Source: Gossypium raimondii
Taxonomy: Eukaryota > Streptophyta > Magnoliopsida > Malvales > Malvaceae
Assembly (NCBI RefSeq): GCF_025698545.1
Contig: NC_068569.1
Span: forward strand, 11,966,001 to 12,030,000
DNA: 64,000 nucleotides
Direction: 5' to 3'
Shown here: positions 35,491 to 48,900 of the stretch, one piece after another
Numbering within the stretch: position 1 is the stretch's first letter
How the letters are laid out: each line of letters begins with the position of its first letter
Notes under the pieces: generated by a model
Databases searched by the model: none
What the model was told of the DNA's origin: nothing
The model's input: the letters and a program-made list of their open reading frames with translations, nothing else
Position numbers and translations under genes: made by a program

Positions 35491-38400
35491 GACCAATTTT
35501 GGGATATTTTCCCTTGTCATCCCTAGGATTTACAAATCCTAGCTATTTAGTCCTTCCTTCTTCTACTTTAATTATAATAATTTTTCAGGAGAATGTTTAG
35601 GAGTATTTTTTAATTAAACCTATATAAATATATGTGGTTATTAACTAATTTTGAAAAATATATGGTTATTACCTTCATATGGAAATTAAATTGGGACATC
35701 AAGGAAATGAAAGTAATAACTGAAGTTAGGTGTTGTAACATGTTTTTTCTTCTTTGTTCGATTATTCATTGTTGATTGTAGTCGTAATTTAAATCAATCA
35801 AATCTATATGTACATTACCAGAAACGTGTTTTTGCAATTGAAAATGGAATATTAAACCTAAAAAATCTCTTTTCTAATTCATTTAAAAACTAACCCACAA
35901 TATATTTCATCAAGTTAACGTAAAATTTTATCTTAAAACTATTAATTGAGTGATTAATTTTCTTACCTACTTTTAATAATTTTATTGAATGAAGTTATAT
36001 GTGAACTTTGGTTTAAAGTGTAATATGATACATAAATTTTGATTTTGTGCAATTATAGACATGACATTTGAATTGCGATTCATATGTATATATGGAACTT
36101 TGATTTTGGTTCAATTGTACATATTTAAATAAATGAATACATACATTTTCTTCATATCGAATCAAAACAATTGTTTGTGTATGCAATAATATTAACATAA
36201 AATGGCACTAATTCAATAATGTTGTTAGTGGTTTGTAAAAATTGAATCAAATCAAAATTTCATAAATAAAATCGTACAAAATCAAAGCTCGACTAAATGT
36301 GGCAATCATAAGCCAACATGCTTGCCACACAGATTCCCTTCTTCATATAAGACAAATTAACAAATTAAACAGAATTTGTAAGTTGGTCCCCTTCAACAAA
36401 AACACTAGATGAAAATTTCTGAAATGAGATCCTACAATGCGGTTTATTCACCGCTATAAAAAGAAATTAATTTTCTTTTTTATTTCTTATTTTGGAATGA
36501 TGGTTAATATTAGTATGAGATGATTTATATAATTCAATTGACGGCAGTTAATTTATATTTGGGATTTATTAAAACTCGTGCTTTAATATTTGTAAATATT
36601 TTTGTGATAAATTCAAAATAGTTTACTGAAAAAGCCAATATATATCAATAAAAATGATGTGTTTAAGGATACATCCCGCACTTAATACTTTAATTAGTTT
36701 ATGTATATAACGTTTGAATTTGTACCTTATCTTTTGTTATCTTGGTTTGACTAGAGTAGTGATTGTATTTTTATGACATGAATTTAAATAGGATGACTCT
36801 ATCCTTTAAAAATTGTACAAATTTAATTATTATTTTTAAATACTTAATTTGTCCCTGTTTAACTTTTTAAGATGCTTTAATATAATACTTTAATAATTTA
36901 ATTATTATTTTTAAGATACTTAAAAATGAGTTGATTTTAATATTATATAAATATAGAGAGAGAGATTAATAAAATGTCGAGTTGGGAGCTATATATGCAT
37001 GATGGATGCACAAGAAGGAATGTAAAGATTTTCATATCTCAAATGCAAACAAGAAATGAGAGCACAGCACAAGCTTCCATCAAATCAACTCGTCACATCA
37101 TCCATATATATCGCTCTTTAAACCACGTCCATTTCCCTATTTGTAGGCCTTTCTTCAGATAGCAAAGGGGAAAACAACACAAGTCTCCAGAAATAGCAAA
37201 GAGGAGTTTTAAGTTTCATTTACGTACGTTCTCTGCACCGGGGGGGGAAGGCGATTCCTTGAATACATGTTGCGATTAGAAATGGTGATATGAAAGTAGT
37301 GGTAGTGGGCAGTGGGTGCTCTTATAACTGGCAAAACCAAAGTATGTGCATAGTCTCTGTCATACCATATTTTGATTCTCATCATCATTTTCCTTGTATC
37401 ATTATCAAATTCTGATATTCATAAGGAGCTCCTAGCTTAGCAATCATATATTTATGATTTATCAGAATTCTAACCTTAAATTTATTAACCGCATATCTTA
37501 TCAGAAACTTTATTACATTTTAATATCTAAAACTTACACAATTATTTAAAATTTTAATTAAATTGATATCATATGTCAATCAAACACTAATTAAAGTAAT
37601 AAAATATATTATTTTACAAAGTAAATTACATCCGAAGTTAGTACAACTTTGCAAACTGGTCAACAATTATATATAATTGTCCCCATATGAGAAAATGTAA
37701 TGAAAATTTCTATCTTTATAGTAATATTGAAAGTAACACGAATATATTATTTGTTAAAATTACGTCAACTCCGAGTAAAGAGTTACGGTGACAATCTATG
37801 GCTTGTTTATTTGCTACAAATTTACATATATGGACATGCTTTTATGGATGGATTAATGCCTCATAATAAAATTAATAAAATCTTACTCATGATAGATATT
37901 TTCAAACATTGAACTTTATCATTTTAACCAAAATTTTATTTGATTTTTACATATTTAATAAATATTTTTAGATAATTTTTCCACACCCAACCTAGATATG
38001 TCATAATCTAGTGTATGTATAAGAGAAACTTTTAAACTAAGCTAAATGCTTTTTATTGTATTAGTAAATTGATTTATTATTTTAGTATATTTCTAATTTT
38101 TATATAATAAATCGATAAAAAATTTAATTAGTATATTGAAATAAATTTTGTATTCATATAAATTTACATTTATTGTTTTAAATTAATTATCACTTAATTA
38201 ATTTTATAATTAAAATTAGGATTTATTTATTTTCATTCAAGTAGCCTATAAAGATAACACTAAAAAATCAATTTTTAGTATTATTTTATAGGTTTTGCTT
38301 CCATCACTTCAGAATAGTAATGGCATGGGGATAAGATAAAATAACATTTTAACCAATGATAAAATAATATTATCATATTTATATTTTAAATATATTAGTA

Positions 38401-38820
38401 CATAATTACTTTTAGTACAAGTTGTGCCCACATAACAAACTACAATTTTTTTGTACATTAGTTAGCAGTGTTTTACTTTGTATAGTTAGGTTATAAGCAA
38501 CAAAAACATAAAATGCACATGATAAGTGGATTTGATGCAATACACTTGGAAGCCTCCAAGATAGCAAAATTTTATTTCAAGAATGGCTCTTAAAAATTAA
38601 GATAAAGTTGGGATAAGTACTAGATCAGTTGGGAATATATGTAGCTCATTTTTGAAGAGTCCAAGATCAATTAATGACTTGGTGATATTATGTATATTTA
38701 ATATTTAAAATTTATGTATATTTAATGATATTATGAGAAAAAAATATATTATTAAATTAATACTAATAATGAATCGTATAAATACATATGCAACCCGCCT
38801 TACGTAACAAACGGAATAAA
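35491..38820. other. AT-rich spacer
   Basis: No gene supported. A short less AT-rich stretch at 36970-37330 contains a G-run (ggggggg near 37243) and an open frame of 62 codons without a domain. Confidence 0.4.
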
Positions 38821-38839
38821 TGAAATGGGCATGATGCTG

Positions 38840-39175
38840 TCCCATTTAGCAAGTTGAGCGGCAGGATTTTCTTCGTCTGTAGCTTTTAGGCGGGTGAAAC
38901 CGTGTTAGGCCAAAGTAGGGATGAAGATGAAAGAGCAATTTTTCAGGGTGTTTGTCCTGAAATGATAAACTTGGTTGAATGGAAATATTAGACTGCCGCC
39001 AACGAGGCCGACAGTCAGGGTAGGCAGCCATGCACCATTATTGTATTGTATACCTCTTTCGGCTGTCGACCACCACTTCCTTACCTTCACCATGCGGATC
39101 ATGTATCGCCTCAAAGAATATCACATCAAAGAATGACCTTTCCGCAGATTGTACAGCTCGAGTAATCGTGTTGTT
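38840..39175 (-). pseudogene. Coding-like fragment of unknown origin
   Basis: The minus strand shows two open stretches in different frames. One reads VRKWWSTAERGIQYNNGAWL with further residues up to 39114; the other overlaps it and continues to 38846. Base composition is markedly less AT-rich than the surroundings and looks like exon sequence. I do not recognise the product. Change of frame without splice sites suggests a decayed copy of a gene, or part of the adjacent retroposon. Confidence is low. Confidence 0.25.
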
Positions 39176-39960
39176 TGATTTTCTTTTGTCCGAAACGAAC
39201 AAAATTTTCATCAAGGAAATTCCACAAGGACAAGATACAACAAGGCTATCATGTAATCAAACCAAACTCGAAAACATGTAGTCGAGTGAATATCAGCCAT
39301 ATCCGGCTAAGTGAAAAGAGGCACAACAGTAGAGGTCACAATCGACCTAACAAAATATAAAAGACTAAAAGAAATAGGATTAAAATGGACAAAGCTTTGA
39401 CTTCGTCCCACACAACAAGAACCAACAGCAATCCCAAGTTCTTAGTCATCGTTTTCACCACCAAGGTTCGGTTGAGAAAGGCAACACATCTGTTTGAGAC
39501 TCTGGTGATATAAGAAACCGGAGATAATCCAACCACAAAAGCTTTCTGACGGAGCCATACACCTTAGAATTGCTCTGCGAACTCGAAGTACTAGGGGTGA
39601 TGAAAATCACCCGATACAGAGGCCAAACACCCCCTCCGGAAGAGCTCATCAAACCAAACGTTGGTATCGCTAGTATGCAGCACGCAACTGAACCTAAAGT
39701 AAAACAAAAGCAAACCATAGCATAAAAACGGATAGGTGAAAATGGTAGAAAGGGGGAGGAAAAGAGTCCATGGTGACCGGAGTTAAGTCAGTCGTGAGCT
39801 TGAGAGGCGATGGAAGAAAGTCGTGAGCTTGAGAGGCGATGGAAGAAAAGGACAAGGGCAAGAGGGGGAGAAAAAAGGCAAGGAAGGAGACGGAGAGGGG
39901 AAAGGCAGCCTTAGGTTGCTGCCCGACACCGGCAACAAACTACCTCTCTGGAAAATGCAA
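39176..39960 (-). mobile_element. Possible LINE-like retroposon, minus orientation
   Basis: On the minus strand the segment starts with C/T-rich sequence, passes through sense-like sequence without a long frame, and ends 'ttgatgaaaattttgttcg' then 'gacaaaagaaaatc'. This style recalls the 3' UTR of plant L1 elements. It is much less AT-rich than its flanks. No target duplication or polymerase domain was found, so the call is tentative. Confidence 0.35.
39791..39848 (+). repeat. Perfect 29-bp tandem duplication
   Basis: The unit beginning gtcgtgagcttgagaggcga and ending tggaagaaa occurs twice in a row without a difference. Identity implies a recent duplication. It lies inside the possible retroposon. 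Confidence 0.95.
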
Positions 39961-40716
39961 AATGTGATAGAATAGTTTAGGAACTTGAAGACGGAAAAAG
40001 AAGTCTTTTTTTTTTACTTCCATTTCAGGAATTAAAATGATATCATTAAGTTTTCATAATTTCATTCGATTTTACCTAGAAATTAGAAGTTTCTTTTCTA
40101 AGGAAAGAAAATCGAATTATTTATGGATAAAAAATGCTTCTAAAACTTAATGCATACAAGCACTCAAAAGAGGCCATCAACAAGCTTGAAATTTCTTTTG
40201 TCCTCTTTTAACCCAATAAATAAGTATTAGCAAATCTATTCGTTTTATTTTTAAGTTTTAGTTCATGTATAAATTGAACATCGAGCTATTTGAATCCATC
40301 TGCTTCTTTTAACATTTACCCCGGACCCTTTCAGGCTACCAAGCCTTGTTATTTTTGTAAGCAAAAATCTGGCTACGTTAATAAGACCCCATCAATAATT
40401 CCTGCTGGATTAACATATCAACATTTGTTGGGTAATGGGAAAGAGCAGAGGGCGCGTTTGATAATATTAGAAAAATATGAATGGAGTAAAAATTCAAACC
40501 AATAAGGCAGAAAATGCATTGCTTAGAACAGCTTCTGATCTTGCCATGACTGTTAAGGATCATAGTTAAAAAGGCAACCACACAGTGTAACTTTTACAAC
40601 TATGGTTCAAGAACACTGGATTACAGCTCCAACCAAGGCAATTTACAACTATGGGTCATAGAATATCATGCCACTAGAATGATAGTTTTCACCAAGGCAA
40701 AACATATGAAGATGGG
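39961..40716. other. Spacer downstream of prefoldin 6
   Basis: AT-rich with no gene. The last 100-200 bases are probably the 3' UTR of the minus-strand prefoldin gene. The 71-codon frame at 40290 has no domain. Confidence 0.4.
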
Positions 40717-42635
40717 CTAAGCCTTGGCTTTTCCAGCTTGATGAGATTGAATCCTCTGCTGCACCTTCAATATCTAGTGCATACAAAGCAAGCTAATGGA
40801 TCAAATTCAATTTTTTCTTTTTCTCAATACTAGCATTTGTTAGGCTTAGCAAGAAATGCATACTCATGATGCAACTTTTTGCAAAATATAAATTAGAAAC
40901 GTTGCATGAGAGGGGGTAGAAAAGAGCGCAAAGAAAATATGGCTTATAAATCTAATTACATTTTCTTAAGAGTTCAACTTAAAAGGAAAAAGACATTTTC
41001 TAGTATACCAAAACACAATTTGATTTCATATCTTGTGGATTTAACAGGAACTTATATGATTGTTGTATTCTAGTTTACCAGGAGGCAAGTAGGCAACTTT
41101 CATAAAAGCCAAACAGCAAGATGCATCCATGTAGAAAGCAGTTTGTAAAATGGCCATGGTATTTTAGAGAAAAAAAAAATGAAATTTAATCCGAGATGTT
41201 AAAAGCTAAGTCTCTGGACTGCAAAAGGCAAACCAACAAATTTGTAAACAACAGAGAAGTTTAAAATAAGAACAAATTTAAATGAAATTGGACCTTGATG
41301 AATCAGGCAAAGCCAACTAAGTAAATACTGTGAGCTAGGACCCAAAAGTAGACATACAGAGTATTAGCAAATTAGCACCCCAATGATATCACCTATTTCA
41401 GGTACTCATCAAGACCCAAAAACCCTTGTAACAAGGATTTAGTAGCAAGCAGGAGAAATCAAACCTTGCTTAATGCTATTGAACCATACCAACAATCAAT
41501 CTTAGTCTCACGTCAAAATTTTCATGTCATAAATAATCATGCCTCTGAATGATTATCTAACAGTCTTCAATTGTTTAATTAAACACAATAGAATTCTTTC
41601 ACAATTCAGAAACATGTTGTGCCAGTGTTGTTTAGAGTCAAATAGAGACAATTTATACAGGCATCAAAACAGCAAAAGTAAAGCACTTTAAAAGAAAGAA
41701 AACCAACCGCTTCTCTCTTGCTGTGTTGTTTCTCTTCCAAATCTTGAAGAGATCCATCAAGTCGCTTCCTGTTGACAGAAACAAAGTCTTAAAGTTCATA
41801 CACATGTTATTATGGGAATATATCCGCATGGAGTGAGATATTACTTAAAATGAAACCAACTTAGCTTAATTTGGTATTTTAGTTGGGTCGCAAAATTCGG
41901 GTTTGGAAACCACATTTGAAAACCCACTCGTTTACAGTAAATACTCATAATCCGAACACCACCCTAACCCCGAGTTTGTATCTGAATCATAGTGCTTAGC
42001 ATTGCCTCAAAATGTCCCGGCAAAATAATACTATCAATGATTCTTATACTAGACCAATAGAAACCATCCGTAATATTTTTTAGCAGCAAAAGGAAAGATA
42101 ATGATAAAATGTGAAAGGAAGCGTACAATTCAGCAGAGATGTACTCAATTCTCTTACGAACGTTGGCGTTAGCCTCCGCTAAATCTTGTTTCACAAGCAC
42201 TGGACCTATCAACTTGTACACATTTGCATCCTCGTTTAATAAATCCAACTCCTAATAACATTTTTTTTTCCAGCAAAAGAACAAATAATCATCAATAATC
42301 ATTTGAAAGCTAAATAATTAATCAATCAATTCAGTCAGCAAAATAACGAAAACCCAAGGGAACCTTGAGGACTAGCTCGTTCTCTCCTAACTGAATAGTG
42401 TACTTCTTCCTGACTTGATGGTTCTTGGCTATATCTGGCGAGAGGCCATTCAACGAATACATAAATAAAACTATAGGGCTTCTCAATCGTAATATTTGAA
42501 AGCAAATAGGAAATAAAGAAAAAAAAGCTGAGAATGGGTCTCGTTTGGCTTGCCTTTCTGGAGCTTGCTAAGATCGTTGGCTTTGTTTTCGAGGTCCTGC
42601 TGCAGTTCTCGTAGAGCTGTGGAGGAGGAACTCAT
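40717..42635 (-). CDS. PFD6: Prefoldin subunit 6
   Basis: Five exons on the minus strand: 42635-42554, 42434-42364, 42251-42127, 41768-41708 and 40773-40717, all in phase, 131 residues (Arabidopsis about 129). It is a beta-type prefoldin subunit: an N-terminal helix (LRELQQDLENKANDLSKLQK), the short hairpin region (QLGENELVLKELDLL, VYKLIGPVLVKQDLAEA) and a C-terminal coiled-coil helix ending HQAGKAKA. Six prefoldin subunits form a cytosolic jellyfish-shaped chaperone that passes unfolded actin and tubulin to the CCT chaperonin. Intron 1 starts with GC instead of GT (CAGAAAG|GCAAGC). Any other donor would break the match to homologues. By memory it matches At1g29990, next to MNS3 in Arabidopsis, as it is here but for the K+ channel. 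Confidence 0.95.
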
Positions 42636-44952
42636 TGTTCTTCCGCTGCTTTGTTATCCCGGGCTCTAGCTGACGCGCTTTGATCTAGAGAAACCGTACG
42701 GTATTACTCGAAGGCCTATTTTTACTGTAATTATTTGGGCCGGACCTGGATTACACTATTTAATCTCTAGCAATGATGCGATAAATTGTTGTTTTTGAGT
42801 TACTGTATATTTTTGTATCGTACTTGATCAGATGTATTAAATAGGGAAATATTTCTTTTGACCTAGTTGGTAAAAATCTTTAAACATCTTGCTCCAAAAA
42901 TTAACCCTGTCAATTAAATTGTCACAAATTATTACTAATAAGTTTATGTTTTGTCATTTAATTTTAAAAGTTACAAAATGGTCAATGAATTATTCAAAAA
43001 TCACTCAAATTATATTTTTTTAATTTAGTATTTTAACTTTTTTAATAATTTGACCTCTAAATTATACTTTTTTCATTTTGGTATTTTAATTTTTGTCCCA
43101 TTTAGATAAGTCAACTATCATTTTGTTTCATTTTACTCAAAAATTTGTCAATGTCAAATAAGAATTGTCAATGTCACATTTTACCACATTTTTACCGATA
43201 ATTTTTTTATTTATGAGTAAATTAAGATGAAAATGATAGCTTATATACCAAAAGGAGGCAAAAAAAAATGTAGATACTAAAATGCAAAATGAGCACAATT
43301 CAAAAGATAAAAGCATGATTTAAGCTGAGGCATTCATGCCACCATGACAACCTTAGAACTAAAAAATAACTCTATATAACAAGAGATTTTAAAGGTGAGG
43401 GAACTTGGCTAAACTCCAAGCCTAGTCTTTTCGCAAAGGCTTACGTTGTAGCCTCCGAGGGGGGCACAACCCAAGTAGAACCAAGAACCAACGCCAAATA
43501 CATTGGAAGGTTGCTCAAAGCTATGATGGAGTTGATTTAAACCAACCTCAACTGGATCTTGGATTTGAGCTCAAATTCATTGATAGATAAGCAACGCAAT
43601 AAGTTGATGAACTAGATCAGGTCCAAATCTCCCTTCAACAAAAAAAGCAATAACTATGAGCGAATAAAAAAAATATACTATTCGGTCTTAATGAGATGTG
43701 ACTTAAATATAGCTAAGGAAATTAAAGGTTTACTCAAATTGGGGAAATGGCTAGGTTATTTGAAGAGGGTTGGATCAATCCGGTCGGACTGATTGGATCG
43801 GGAATCAGACGGGATACCAATCCAAAGAGGGGCTTTGAATTTGTTGATCTAGGAATCAGTACAGACCAATTGAACTTAATTGGCGGCTTGACCGGTTCAA
43901 CCACCTATCTGATTTTGAAGCTTGAAAAATGGTGAGAGAGTGGATAAAAGGGAGGAAAGAAAAGATAAAAAAGGTAAGGTTGGAAGAAAAGGAATGAGAG
44001 ACTTTCATTGACAAAACCTTTAGCTTAAGCCAACAGAGAAGAAAAAAACGAAGTCTCTAGGTGAACAACCAATAAATATCTTCTTTGGTCAATAATCAAT
44101 ATAATGATTATATTTTTTTAATAAATAATGATAAATGTTTGAATAACTACAATTATAAACCATATAAAATACAATTGGACCAAAAAAATCATAACATATC
44201 ATTAATTTTTTTCATGCCTGGATTATTTTTCCATATCAGCTACAAATATCAACTGCATCTCTTCCCCAATCCTCTGACTCCACTGCACCATATTTGCAAC
44301 AATAACTTCTTACGTTAATGTAAAAAAAAATTCACCATTGTGCCCTGTGTCACTTTGAAATCATGATCAGGTTTCCCCTGTTTCACTGTTGCTTATAAAA
44401 TACACACATCATATATTAAGGTGATGTTCATTGAAATTAAACAAAATATAAACCATTACGACAAATCTAATAACTTTTTCCATAAAAAACACCGACTTTT
44501 AGATAATATTTTTAAACAAATGGAAATAATAGAGTGAACAAAATTAACAAGGCATCATACTAAGAAGTCCAAATAAGGACAACACTTGAATTACCCGAAC
44601 CTGGACAGTTAATTTTGTATATAGCATTCGCAAGAAGATTCAAAGAAGTTTCTGTCTTGAACATGGCAATTGAAGGGTAAATCGATGAAAATATTTTCAA
44701 TTGAAACTATTGTAGATCAGTCCAAGGAACCAATTGACCTGTTGGCATTTTAATGCTTTGACAACCCAGGAAGTGGAGTTGTCTCATGACTCTGTGTTAG
44801 TTGATCCATTTTTTTTTAAGGCGTAAATAGTTCATTGATTCTAGAGAAAGTACTTCTAGTCGACTAGTATCTGTGCCGTCAAAACCCTCGACGACTGGGA
44901 ACTATTCCGCCCTTTGCTTTGCATAGGAGTTATGAAAGGATCAGAAGAATTA
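42636..44952. other. Upstream region of PFD6 and spacer
   Basis: The first 100 bases are the likely promoter and leader of PFD6 ('ccgggctctagctgacgcg'). The rest is AT-rich. The stretch 42840-43330 has the style of a dispersed repeat ('tagtattttaacttttttaa', 'ttttggtattttaattttt'). Around 43740-43940 a 62-codon frame is rich in 'ccggtcggactgattgg' words and is repeat-like, not genic. Confidence 0.4.
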
Positions 44953-45100
44953 GGGTGAGTTTGGATGGGCGGTGCGTTTACCTGCGGTTAGTGTAAAAAC
45001 AGTGGTGGCGGTGAGATTAGACACTGTAGCGATACTGTAGCGTAAGACAAAAAGTAAACTAAACGTACCGCACCAAATCGCTCATCCAAACCCACCCTTA
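44950..45100 (+). mobile_element. PIF/Harbinger-like (Tourist) MITE, copy 1
   Basis: A 145-base element at 44953-45097 begins GGGTGAGTTTGGATGGGCGG and ends in its near reverse complement (CTCATCCAAACCCACCC). It is flanked by the 3-base duplication TTA on both sides. Small size, inverted ends and TTA/TAA target duplication fit PIF/Harbinger MITEs. It shares most of its length with copy 2 at 54432. Confidence 0.85.
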
Positions 45101-45927
45101 GTCATTAAAGTTCTAAAGGATCTCGAATACATCAGTTTCTTTGTCAAAACTTAAGGTTTTCATATTCTTCAGGACTTATCTAACATACAGCTAAACTCAT
45201 GAAATCTTCTCGACAACTTTAGTGTCAATGGTTTTCATTTTCTATTTATTAAAACAGTAAATTTGAGCAAGCTTTTCTTTCTTCATTGTTTGGGAAAGTG
45301 TTTTGGTCTATAAAAGACTAGTGTAGTATTGGAGGAGTAGGAAAGAGATGTAGTTGATGTGGAAATAAATATTGACATGTTATAATTTTATTGGTTCAGT
45401 TGCTGTGTTACGTGGCGGAAACGGTTTATATAATAATTTCTCTTAGATTTAAGTCGGAATAAATTTGGACAAGACGGTTGAACTTATGATTATAATATAT
45501 ATAGAGAGAATCAAAAGATAATATTTACTCATGATGAGAGTTGAGACTAGGATATTAAAATTTTCAAGGCTTCAAACCTTGCCATTTCAATCAATACCTT
45601 GTTGGTTTACATTGTTGAATTGATAATGCTCAAAAAGGGTTTTAAGTGACTTTACAAGTACAATGACATTACAATCATAAATAATGCATGTTTGAGTAAT
45701 TATAACTAGAAACAACTAATAAAAAATATAACAAAATTGAAAATTAAAATACATCTTAACATGATATACATAGTGTGAAACTTAAATCCATAATTAATAT
45801 AGAAATATCCATGTATATTTGAATTTAAAGGCTCAAATTTCAAAAGGCATAATGATAAGTTTAGCTCTTAATGTTTACATTTTCTGTTAATTTGGTCATT
45901 ATTACTATTATTATTATTATTATTATT
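45101..45927. other. AT-rich spacer with an (ATT)n tract
   Basis: No gene. It ends in an (ATT)n microsatellite (about 45900-45927), which served as target for the outer LTR insertion. Confidence 0.45.
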
Positions 45928-48900
45928 TGATGGTCACTAAACTAACTATAATTACGACAAAGGCAAGCGCACCTATCGAACAATAGTATAGCTGTGGTGA
46001 GTAGGGAATATTATATCCACGAGAACTAAATGTACTAGTAATTACCGTTTTTCTATTATTTAACCGATAAATTGGGATGATTGATTTTAATCTAAATTTA
46101 CTAAATTAATAGACTAAACTAATTTACTAAAAATGCAACAGAGAATGAAATAGGAAAATAATTGAAGATAACCAATGAGAAAAATAATACCCAGGAAAGA
46201 ATCCATCTAGACTTCACCTATTATTCTGAATCTGAATTAAACGATTTATTCACTTGTATCTTGATCTGTAGAAATCTCTAAATTATGTTAATATCTCTTT
46301 CGAGAGTAAGAATAATTGACTCTAGGTTGATTAATTGAAATCTCTTTCTAATTAAAACCCTTATTGTAATGGCCCAAATTTAAGGTTATCGGAATAGTGG
46401 TTTCGTAACCACAAATCTGATTTAAAGAGAAATTTATTTTAATATTTTTGCATGAATATTGATATGATAGGAAAATCGTATGAAAATATCGATAGAAAAA
46501 TTTTACCGATTTAATGGTTAGTTAGAAAAAGAAATTATTGAAGAAATTGGGTAAAATTAAGGTTTCGAGACCTCGATCTCGTAAAACCGAGTCAAAAATA
46601 TTTTTATAAATATTTATGAAGTGTTAGTAATATGGTATTAAAATTTCGTTAGAAAATTTTAATGTTTGGGTAGTCAATTAAGTGAAAAGGACTAAATTGA
46701 AAAAGGTGTAAAAGTTACTAAAATGATTAAGTAGCTCGATTGTTAAATGAGGAGGGACATAAATTGCAAATAAACCAAAAAGGAGATATTTTGGGCGCTG
46801 ACAAAAATGAGGAGAATTGGAGAATTAAGGGTAAAATTGGAATATTGCAAAATTTACTTTAAAAGTTAGGACTAAAGTGGAATTATCTAGATTTCTCTTT
46901 ATTTTTCTGCATTCTCATCAGCCAAAAAAGTCCTAAGGTTTATTCAAGCTGGTTTTTCATAATTTTTGCACCAAGTGAGTTAATTCTTGCCTTTTTCTTG
47001 TAATTTTGTGTTTCTAAGACTTTTACAACTAGGTCCTATTACTAAATTCATTAGTTTTTGATTTTATGAATGAAATTGAAAGTTTCCATGAATCTGTGCT
47101 GGAAGTTTATGATGAAATAGCATGAAATTGAAGCTTTAATTTGTTTATGAGATTATTTTATTAGGTAATTTCAATAGAAATTTATTTGTAGGACTTAATT
47201 TTGAAAATGTTTGGAATTAAAGTCTAGTGCTAAAATTCTTATTTCCAAAGGTTATAAAATAGTTTAAAGTGATATAATAAAGTGTTAATTGAGAAAAATC
47301 AGCTCAATTGAGAGGTTAATTGAGTAGGGATGAAATTATCATTTATTGAAAGCTTAGGGAAAAATGGTAATTAACATCATGCACTAAAACAATTTTGGAC
47401 AGCAGCAATAGGTTAACTTTGAAAAATCACCAAAATTGTCAAAATTTAACTAGAAGATGAATAAAATATGAAATTAAATCTTATTGAGTCTAGTTTCTTA
47501 TAAAAGAAATGGTGTAAGCAATGGAATTGTAAATCATGAGATATAATAGATTTTGTGAGACAAGGTCAGAATGAATTCGGGTTCCCCTGTTCTGAATTTG
47601 GAAAATCATTAAAAATTGTAAAAAAATGATTATGAGTTATAATTTATATGTTTAGAATCCTTAATGAGTCTATTTAAAAAAAAACAAACAGAAACATCAC
47701 CCAAATTCTGTACAATGAGATAATTAATTTTTAGTGAAGAGGGGTCGGAACTGTCAATTAGTGAAACAGGAGAAACTTTAAAGAATAAACTGTACTTATT
47801 GTTTAAACCAAAAATTCTAAAAATTTTATGGTAATAAGATATGTGAGTCTAGTTTCGGGAAAAATTAGCAGATCTTAATTTGGAGTTCCGTAGCTCAAGG
47901 TATAAATAATTTAGTGACTATCAGTGAGACAACTTTGAATACACTATATATAATAATAAAATTATAGAGAATGTTACATATGAACATGAAATGTATTAGA
48001 TTAATGATTAAAATTATTTATTTAGATCCAAAAAAATCAAATACGAAGCTAGATATGGAAAAGAAAAAAGTTCGGGATTAGTAGATTTTTGTTTACGAAC
48101 AAGTATCGAGGTAAGTTCGTGTAACTTGAATTATATTCTTAAATGCTTGAAATGTTTGTTATTGATGTGAATATGATTTGAATGTTCATTATATGAAAAT
48201 TGATGAAACATTGATATATTTGATAAAAAGGGGAAGAAATCTCAGTTGAATAGAAGGAAAATTCGATGGATCTCTGAAAAGGAATTGACGGTAAAAAGGA
48301 TCTAGGCCGGACAGGTGATCCTATTCTGATATAGCCCTCCCGAATAATATGTAGAAAATAGATTTAGCCCAAACGGGTAATCCGAATTAGGGTCTGAACT
48401 TAGCACGGATGGTAATTGGATCTAAGCTCATTAGAGTAATTGTCGCTGCGAGATTTAGCTTTGACCGATAATCCCGACAATACTCTATGAGTTTATATTA
48501 CTGGATTTAGCTTTGGACCGTAATCCCATTGTAAGGATGAGGTTCGCGGGAGTGTGCTATCTGAAATGGAAATGTGCACACATGAATATGAATTTACGGA
48601 CCTGGATTTGTACACTAAAGTGTACCCCTGAAAATCCATCGAAATTCTGATAAGTTCAACTGGATAAATATGAAAAAATAACAAGGGAATGAAAATCATG
48701 GTATTGATGAGCTCATCAATCATAGTATATATATTATTGATACATGGAAATTATTAAACTAACTTGAATGTTGAGTTTGTGCATGATAGGGGAATAATGT
48801 ATTGAATGGATGTATGAATGTTTATTGCATCTTATTGAAAATATTAGGTAAGTATAATTCTTGTCACATGAACTTACTAAGCACAAAGTGCTTACCCTGT

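Noticed and set aside
43747-43935. 62-codon frame
   Set aside because: Made of repeat-like words (CCGGTCGGACTGATTGG type) found in dispersed plant repeats; no domain.
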